A DNA stretch of 64,000 bases from contig JADNYV010000020.1 of assembly GCA_015501055.1 (NCBI GenBank), positions 248,001-312,000 of the forward strand, given 5' to 3'. Positions 57,700 to 64,000 of this stretch are shown here, piece after piece. The translations under genes were made by a program, and so were the position numbers. Within the stretch, counting starts at the first letter, position 1. Each line of letters opens with the position of its first letter. The notes under the pieces are model-generated. The model worked only from the letters and a program-made list of their open reading frames with translations. It had not been told where the DNA came from and did no database searches. The stretch comes from Mucidula mucida. Lineage: Eukaryota > Basidiomycota > Agaricomycetes > Agaricales > Physalacriaceae.

Positions 57700-60433
57700 C
57701 TATGGGACCGACCCGAATGCTTCAGCGCCACCCATCTTCAGACCCTGTTCGGTTTGCCACAAAGGCGACCCCGCCATGACTATGACTGCAAAAAAAGCAA
57801 TCAGATATCAATGAGGGCGCGAATGAGACGTATGAACACGTACCAGTAACACGCAATCCGTAGGAATAAGTCTGTGTTCCGAGATGAGAGCCGCTCTGAG
57901 AGTCAAGGACAACAATAAGGTCGGGGACCACAGCCGCGACCTGAACGAGGTATAGGTTAGCTCGAAGCTACAAGAAATCGAGTTCTTACAGTCCGTGTAC
58001 CATCCGGTTTCTCAAAGTATGCACACAAATTCTCGTTCTGGAAGGGAATAACCACATGATCATCGGCATCGCATCCAAAGTCAGTTGTTTGTCCAGACGC
58101 ATCCTCGAGCTCGTCGTCCTGAAGGCGGGCAATCTTTACCTCGCCCCAAGTGAATCCGGCTCGTACTTCCTGCGCACAATGGTGTCAGAACAACGGCGAT
58201 TCGTTGAAATGAAGTTTAAATGGTCACGGACCCTTGATACATCCACTACCTTCCCAATGAACATGAGCTTCCCATTTTGAAGCTTCAGTATTTCGTGCGG
58301 TACGCGTCTCAGGTCGCTGCAGTCGCGCATTAGAGAACTGAAATGTCTTGGAAATAGGCGTACTTCTTCTGTCGGTACGAGGCGATGGCTCGCCCGATTC
58401 TCCAGGCTTGACTTTGAGTTCCAGGAACACCGTAGTCGCGAGCGTCACCGACATTGATAGGTGGTGGGCACAGCGCAGCAGCAGATCCCATTTGAGTTGT
58501 CACCGTTCGCATGGACTGATGAAGAGGATGGTTAGTGACTCTTTGTGGGAAGGGAATTGCAATGGAACGAACATGATTTCCCCGACACCCTTCAAGGTTG
58601 CAGGGGCGATGACTGAGCCACCGCCGACAAGGAGTAACGTGCAATCCTCAGGCGTAGTTTTCATCCGGTCTACAACGCTCTGAGACGTCTTAGTATAGGA
58701 ACATAGACAGTGGGAAAGCTTGTACCTCTAATAATTTCTTCATGGCAACTTGAACTTTTCCGACGACTTCGTCTTCGACTTGCGACACCAGAGTTGAGTC
58801 TCCGATGCCTCTTTCCCCAGCGCGGACTGCGATATCAGTCGCGGTCAAGATACCTCCGCCGAAGACTTTGGCATGGCGGGTGAGCTGATTTAATATTCAC
58901 ACAACTAGCAATGGAAGAATAGATAGGAACGCACGTAGTGTCCAACGGAATCTGGCCCTACAGTGACCTTGGCCCCTTCAACGCGCACTCGAGATCCACC
59001 TCCAAGTCCAATCGAATTGACGTCGGGCATCGCGAAGCTGCAACACCGAAGCTAAATCAAAAGAATCGCAACTACCGATTCCGTACGTACTTTGTTCGCA
59101 CCCCACCAACTGTGGCGTAATCAGATGATAAACGTATCAGAAACAACGAAAGAACCTCACCTTCAATGAACGCAGCTGCTTGACGCGGGAAGCCACTAGG
59201 TAAGAGCATTCCAACATCTGTCGTGGTTCCACCAACGTCAGCAACAAGCATACTCTTTCCCGTGCCGTCTTTCTTCTTTAGATCTATCCCAGCAAGATAC
59301 GAGGCGCCACGCATAGAATTTGTAGCGCCTGACGAGAACGTCCTGATCGGAAGGCGAGCTGCTTCCGCCGCTGTCGTCAGAGTGCCGTCGTTCTGGGTAA
59401 TGTACAAAGGGCACGTCAGGCCAAGACGTGTCATGGCGCGCTCAAACCCGCGGATCGTGTGCTGAGCAAACTCAGTGATTGAGGCGTTTAGAATCGACGC
59501 GTTTTCGCGCTCGAGGAAGCCGACTTGGCCAACTAGAAATGTGGCGATGGGTAGTAAGCAAAATAGTTTCTCAAGAGAGCTGAAGACTTGCCATCTCGCG
59601 AGCATACTATGTTCACGCCCTGCCCCAGTTCACGGAGAAGAGTGTCTCGGACTTTGTACTCATTCTGCCCGGAGACGTCAAGGGGAGAGACTGTGCTCTG
59701 TTATGAGCGAGTCGAAATGAGGGCATAGAGGTGTAGCTCACAAACACCTATGACAACGATGTTCTTGATGCCTTTAGCTTGATTGGTTGGCCTGTTCAAT
59801 AACTTCAGGCTCGTCGATTTCGTTGATGGGTCGGCCATCACTGAAGACAAGTTCAACATGCAGTTTTTAAGTCTGAGGCAAGTTCCTACATTTGCAGTCC
59901 TCCTTTGATGATTGCAGTATGGCCATTCATAAGAGCTTTAAGGTGGGCAGGAAAGTCTATAAACTACGAATGGTTAACAAACTGAGGACAAGGACCCAAA
60001 GTATGCGAGTTTACCGATGGCACTTCTTTGGTATAGGGCGCAGCAAGGCGTAGGATAGCTACTTTCTTGAGTCTCCTTGCATCAGATTGAACGACGGCAT
60101 TGATAAAGTGCTACCTTGATCTCAAGTCCAACAACACTGAAAGGGCGAATAGACATATGTTGTGCCGATCGTCAAGCTCAAGACCTTTCCACCGCGAGGA
60201 TCGACATTAGCGTCGGCCAGGACCTTGCGTACAGCGGCCTCAATGCCATCTGTGACATTGACCGTGGTCTCGTGCTTGAAGGACGCGACAACGCCGCGCG
60301 TCTTGGGGTCATGGGTCTGGGAAAGATCAATAATAACACCATCGGTGTTGGTTCCTTTGTAGCTCCATGTAAGTCGACTGTATGGCTCATTCAATCTCCA
60401 CTCACCGCCGACGTCTACACCGATTCTGTACAT
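57700..60433 (-). CDS. Hydantoinase A/oxoprolinase-DUF917 fusion with internal deletion
   Basis: Starts MYRIGVDVGGTNTDGVIIDL at 60433 (intron inside the Gly-rich loop), the ATP-binding start of the acetate-kinase/Hsp70-like fold. It continues with GGKVLSLTIGTTHF, LKKVAILRLAAPYTKEVPSF, ENASILNASITEFAQHTIRG, DGTLTTAAEAARLPIRTFSS, SMRGASYLAG, VADVGGTTTDVGMLLPSGFP and LLLVGGGSVIAPATLKGVGE. Directly after comes DUF917 sequence: SMRTVTTQMGSAAALCPPP, GVPGTQSQAWRIGRAIAS, EILKLQNGKLMFIGKVVDVS, AGFTWGEVKIARLQDDELED, VIPFQNENLCAYFEKPDGTR, VVPDLIVVLDSQSG, and the end VIVMAGSPLWQTEQGLKMGG. In fusions of this type the HyuA end and the first half of DUF917 normally lie between; here they are missing. It would hydrolyse cyclic amides using ATP; activity is doubtful given the gap. 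Confidence 0.83.
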
Positions 60434-60543
60434 GACAGTTAGCTGACAAGAAGCCCTGCATATCCTTATCAGCCAGCGTTACTGATTACCTTCGCAGCGG
60501 CCAAGAGCAAAGCGTCACGTAACCACATACACAGTCACACATC
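60434..60543. promoter_or_regulatory. 110-bp shared divergent promoter region (hydantoinase / COQ3)
   Basis: Only 110 bp separate the two ATGs on opposite strands, so both genes must share a bidirectional promoter or start inside each other's leader. Confidence 0.5.
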
Positions 60544-61406
60544 ATGCTCCCATCGAGAATCCTGCGGTCAACAGTCAACGCAGCCGAGATTGCCCATTTC
60601 TCGCGTCTTTCCTCACAATGGTGGGACGAAACAGGCGAATTTGCCTTTCTGCACCAAATGAACCCCGTCCGGATGCATTTATACGCCAGAAACTCTGTGA
60701 CGAGAACGAAACTGCACTCAAGGTCTGGATGTGCTCGACGTCGGCTGTGGCGGAGGACTGCTCTCAGAGTAACGCCAACATATCTTCTCGGTGCAACGCT
60801 TACCTGAATAGAGTCTAGCGCGACTGGGTGCCCGTACGCTCGGCGTTGACGCGTCAGAGTCAAACATTACCATCGCGCGACACCATGCGTCAACGGACTA
60901 CAAGCTGCGAGAAAACTTGACTTATAGTCATACATCCGCGAGGCTTTGTTGGAAAATAAGAAACGGTATGATGTGTCTGCTCGATGGAGTCTTGAACACG
61001 TCGACAACCCCGCCTTGTTCCTTCAAACATGTTCAGACTTGCTCAAGGTGAGACTCCTGCCGAGCTAGCGCTCCAGCTAACGCACGTCTAGCCGTCCGGG
61101 CACTTGTTCCTCTCCACCATCTCCCGTACTCCATTGTCGTATTTCCTGACCATCTTTATGGCTGAGAACGTTATGCGCAAAGTCGCGTCCGGCACACACA
61201 CATACGACAAGTTTATAAACCCCGACGAGCTGGTAGAATTTTTCAACGAGCGGAAGTGGATAACGACCGCGCAGCCAACAAGGACGGAGGCGGAAGTGCG
61301 GGGGATCATATACAATCCATTACTTTCAAAGTGGGTATTGGCACCAAGAGAGGCGTTTGGGTCGACAGCTTGTAATTACATGTTTTGGGTACGCAAGCCT
61401 GAATAA
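60544..61406 (+). CDS. COQ3: Ubiquinone biosynthesis O-methyltransferase Coq3, frame repeatedly broken
   Basis: Start MLPSRILRSTVNAAEIAHFS at 60544; basic N-terminus suits a mitochondrial presequence. SSQWWDETGEFAFLHQMNPV is the Coq3/UbiG signature, followed by FIRQKL, the SAM-binding LDVLDVGCGGGLLSE, SLARLGARTLGVDASESNIT, and, in exon 3, GHLFLSTISRTPLSYFLTIF, TYDKFINPDELVEFFNERKW and a C-terminus ending MFWVRKPE. The enzyme does the two O-methylations of coenzyme Q synthesis on the matrix side of the inner membrane. To read through, single bases must be restored near 60677-60680, 60721-60723, 60940-60943, 60974-60976 and 60984-60994 (one or two there). All are losses, mostly G in a G pair. 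The last exon is clean. Since the enzyme is needed for respiration, sequence error is more likely than loss. Confidence 0.85.
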
Positions 61407-61442
61407 ATACTCCGGCCCGGATTTCCGTATCTCCAACACAAA

Positions 61443-62517
61443 ATGTCAACTTCTGAGGATGCAGACCTCAAAGCGGCTGTCTTCCAGCGCCTTCACCCGC
61501 GCGTATACCTAGAACGTTTTGTTGCCGAAAACGTACGACCCGACGGTCGTCAAATCGATGCGTGGCGAGAGATTTCGGTGAATGTTGGTATGCATTGGTA
61601 TCGTCCGTCGACAGGCTGGCTGACAGCAATTCAAGGATCCATATCCTCTGCCAATGGATCTTCCCTTGTTCGCGTTGGAAACACTACCGTCGTATGCGGC
61701 GTCAAGGCAGAACTCGCTGAGCCAGAGTTGGATGCACCGACGCGTGGTTTTCTAGGTTAGTACCAAGCTGAAGCGCACATCCCCAAGTAAACTATCAAAC
61801 AGTCCCCAATCTTGATCTCCCTGCCATCTGCTCTCCTAAATTCAAACCCGGGCCACCAACGGAGGAAGCACAAGTCCTGTCGGATCGTCTGAACGAAATT
61901 CTAATCAAGTCAGTTTTCGTCTCCATTTCGGTCGGCGAGGCTCTTTCTAATACTAGCGTCACGCTAGAACAATACCCCCAGAGTCGCTGTGCATACACCC
62001 AGGCAAGTCTGTTTGGGTTCTCTACGTCGACGCGACGTGTATAAATTACGATGGGAACGCTTTCGATACTGCCTTGATTGCAATGGTCGCGGCGCTTAAA
62101 AATAGTGAGCACCACGTCCTGCCTTCCAGTTTGAAGTTACTCATATGACTTAGCCATACTTCCAAAAGCGACTTACAACGAAGACACCCTGCGTACAACA
62201 TGCTCCCGAAAGACCCTCTCTCCGCTCCAGCTGAGTAGTCTGCCCATCTCCATGTCGTTTGGCATCTTCGATTCGTACGTTCTCCTGGTCGCCTTTTTCT
62301 TTTTCAGCACCAATCTAACGTGCTTCTTAGTCACGTATTTCCGGACCCGACATCGTTCGAAGAGCCATTACTTGATACGTCAATTTCGGTGGTCATCGAT
62401 GACAAGGGCAAGATATGCTCAGTGTCGCAAATAGGATCAGATGTGGACGCGCTATTGACGTGTACTGCAGCGGCGCGCAAGCGCCACGAGTTTCTATCTC
62501 AGCGAATATATCTATAA
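61443..62517 (+). CDS. RRP43: Exosome core subunit Rrp43 (EXOSC8)
   Basis: Start 61443, only 36 bp after the COQ3 stop. Spliced exons read AAVFQRLHPRVYLERFVAEN, VRPDGRQIDAWREISVNVG, SISSANGSSLVRVGNTTVVC, GVKAELAEPELDAPTRGFL, VPNLDLPAICSPKFKPGPPT, IPPESLCIHPGKSVWVLYVD, ATCINYDGNAFDTALIAMVA and HVFPDPTSFEEPLLDTSISV. This is an RNase PH-fold protein, and the order of blocks (NGSSLVRVGNTTV, KFKPGPPTEEAQ, GKSVWVLYVD) follows human EXOSC8/Rrp43 rather than Rrp42 or Rrp45. As in other eukaryotic exosome rings it is expected to be catalytically inert and to form the hexameric ring that channels RNA to Rrp44 and Rrp6. Introns are short; all exons join in frame, some only with the second of two possible acceptors (near 61972). 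Confidence 0.88.
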
Positions 62518-62928
62518 TCATTCGTCTTCTGACTTGCATATACCGGCGACACCATCAAAGTTCCTCCTCGCTTGAGCTCACGCCTGACCTTCCTGCATTT
62601 TATTTGTGTGCTCCTTACATCGCGAAGGGCTTCAGATTGGTCATGGTCTGGTGGTCAATTTCTCCGTATGGTATGTACAATACGGCTGTTAATAGGTTGG
62701 CCCGTTCTTCTTGTGCTTGACTGCAGCCAGTTTAACTCTCGCCAGCATGCACGTAGGAACTGCCTTCCTCCTTTCAGCTCTCATGTTTTATATGCCTGGA
62801 CCTTGCCAGATTGGGGGCACATTTGCTTGTCAGCTTGTGCGGGACAAAGCTCTATATCATGATCATGCATCAACAAGCCGTTGACCTACACATCTGTTAG
62901 AACAACGCCAATGACCCTTGAAATGGAC
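62518..62928. other. Convergent intergenic region
   Basis: No gene seen; it holds the 3' regions of RRP43 and the small secreted protein gene. Confidence 0.4.
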
Positions 62929-63177
62929 TCACAACGTTGTATTCGCAATAATATTTACCCAACAAGTCTGGATCTGGTTCGCAGGATACACGCAAACGAG
63001 CAGGTTATCCGAGTTTATGAATTGAAACTCCTCGTTTGTGCCCACGTCAAAGCCACCCAGGTCTTGGGAGGGGCATGTGTACGTGGTGCAGGCAGAAGAG
63101 GGAGTCGGTGCTGCTGCAGCCAAAGTCCTGGCAACTCCGAGAAGGCTGAATACTGGCCAGATGAGTGTGGATAGCAT
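62929..63177 (-). CDS. Small secreted protein
   Basis: From the ATG at 63177, 82 residues: MLSTLIWPVFSLLGVARTLA is a signal peptide, with a likely cleavage after AAAA. The mature part starts PTPSSACTTYTCPSQDLGGF and has Cys residues in CTTYTC, CVYP and TCW. The open frame extends upstream to 63294, but the signal peptide fixes the start. The 3' end is uncertain: in the next frame the sequence reads YYCEYNVVSPFQ, a plausible Cys-containing continuation, so one base may be missing in the AAATATT stretch near 62960. Small Cys-bearing secreted proteins of this sort are common in mushroom genomes. No family recognised. Confidence 0.5.
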   Translation of the reverse strand: MLSTLIWPVFSLLGVARTLAAAAPTPSSACTTYTCPSQDLGGFDVGTNEEFQFINSDNLLVCVYPANQIQTCWVNIIANTTL

Positions 63178-63293
63178 GGTGGCATTCTGAAATGAACATC
63201 TTGTAGTTGAAATAGGCCAGCCGAGTGAAGGCAGAATGCTTGGAAGAGTATTCGAGGATGCATGCAAGGTATCCTCCAGACGTCTCCAAATCA

Positions 63294-63996
63294 ACGCGAA
63301 TCAAGTGAGCTGCCTGTGCGATGTCGCCTGTATTTCCGTGTGTGGCGTCGTCGGACTACTTCGGGATGAGTTTTGATATGAAAGAACAAGAGCACACCTA
63401 GACAGAGACCAGCCATCGCATACATGGCTGCGGGAATCGGGGGCTGGATGTTTTCATGCGTAAATCTACTCTCCCTGAGGATCCCGGCGGTAAAACCATT
63501 GACGTTGAGTATACGAGGAAATTCTCTAGCGCGTACGAATACATGATCCGACCCTTGTTGCATGTTGCTAGCAATCTGCAGGTCAAATTATGGAAGTTTA
63601 ACTCTTTCTTTTAGGCCGTAAGGGCGGTGGAAGGTAGCCAAATATAGTGGTGGGCATGTATGTGAAAGGATACTGACCACGTGAGTTTTCTTTGTGAGTG
63701 AGAAGAGAAGCCGCACACGCATTGTTTGCGACGACGTGTGAAGGATGTTGACGCTAGCGACGAGCTGAGATGATCCAGTGCCAGTCCAGTGCGCAGATTG
63801 ACGAGTGATGTTACGGATCCTCAACGGAGAATCTAGGAATATCTACTTTTGTGATAGTCTTCGCCAGAGATGATTTGATGGATTTGTTTCTTGAGAAATG
63901 CATGACCTTCCTAGATAACACGAGGCAGGCCGAGACAAAGGTTATGACTGAAAACCTGCGGGATGTAACAGGACAGAAAGCGTAATATGAATCCAT
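63294..63996 (-). other. Unresolved minus-strand coding signal at the right edge
   Basis: Possible exons: 63996-63811 (TSRRFSVITFVSACLVLSRK, hydrophobic), 63750-63690 region (ILHTSSQTMRVRLLFSLTKK), and 63577-63294 (MQQGSDHVFVRAREFPRILN..., then a hydrophobic AMYAMAGLCLGVLLFFHI). They could form the 3' part of a membrane protein entering from beyond the window, but splice sites and frames are not settled and no family is recognised. Confidence 0.25.
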
Positions 63997-64000
63997 CAGG

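Noticed and set aside
1..64000. CRISPR arrays, operons, tRNA and rRNA genes
   Set aside because: None seen. The sequence is eukaryotic with spliceosomal introns; the only repeat structures are the MITE and small inverted repeats.

Overview
The window is nuclear DNA from a filamentous basidiomycete, most likely an Agaricomycete. Nearly every gene is cut by many short introns of about 45-60 bp with GT(RNGT)/AG borders and CTRAY-like branch points. Intergenic gaps are short, genes lie on both strands without operons, and several proteins have recognisable fungal architectures: a linoleate dioxygenase-P450 fusion, a RING-PH-vWA Far1-like scaffold, a Tel1 checkpoint kinase, Pmt4 and Mvp1. I found no tRNA, rRNA or CRISPR array. 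The genus cannot be read from the sequence.

Layout. 1-2.1 kb: two tandem F-box genes on the minus strand, the first cut by the window edge and the second interrupted by one in-frame TGA. 2.6-7.0 kb: psi-factor type oxygenase (Ppo) whose P450 half appears shortened. 7.7-10.0 kb: PAK/Ste20 kinase. 10.26-10.63 kb: a well-delimited MITE with 17-bp perfect terminal inverted repeats and an 8-bp target-site duplication. 11.1-20.5 kb: TEL1/ATM. 20.9-24.5 kb: a decayed and a more recent copy of a FAD-dependent oxidoreductase. 24.7-26.5 kb: a proline-rich protein of unknown function. 26.9-30.6 kb: Far1-like scaffold. 31.2-32.7 kb: cystathionine beta-synthase type enzyme without regulatory CBS domains. 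33.2-34.0 kb: hypothetical protein. 34.5-36.6 kb: FMO-like monooxygenase with a signal peptide. 37.4-39.8 kb: pogo/Tigger-type transposase relic. 40.6-43.6 kb: copper-transporting P-type ATPase. 43.8-44.7 kb: ZZZ3-like SANT/Myb protein. 44.7-46.1 kb: secreted alpha/beta hydrolase. 46.3-47.0 kb: DOPA 4,5-dioxygenase family protein. 47.3-50.1 kb: Pmt4. 50.2-52.2 kb: DUF4139 protein. 52.4-53.5 kb: dead paralogue of the alpha/beta hydrolase. 53.6-56.0 kb: sorting nexin Mvp1. 56.3-57.6 kb: HSL-type hydrolase. 57.7-60.4 kb: hydantoinase A/DUF917 fusion with an internal deletion. 60.5-62.5 kb: COQ3 and the exosome subunit RRP43, only 36 bp apart. 62.9-63.2 kb: small secreted protein. The last kb is unresolved.

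How it fits together. The Ste20/PAK kinase and the Far1-like scaffold belong to the same polarity/pheromone network known from yeasts, 17 kb apart. The rest is a mix of housekeeping genes (TEL1, CCC2, PMT4, MVP1, COQ3, RRP43, CBS) and duplicated or decaying oxidoreductases and hydrolases.

A point for any user of this sequence: at least five genes (TEL1, the FAD oxidoreductase, FAR1-like, CBS, COQ3) need one or more single missing bases restored, always a loss and mostly at short homopolymers, to read through conserved domains. The losses cluster at 23.7-24.0 kb and 60.7-61.0 kb. This looks more like local sequencing or assembly error than many independent pseudogenes. The in-frame TGA codons in the F-box gene and the transposase are a different kind of lesion.
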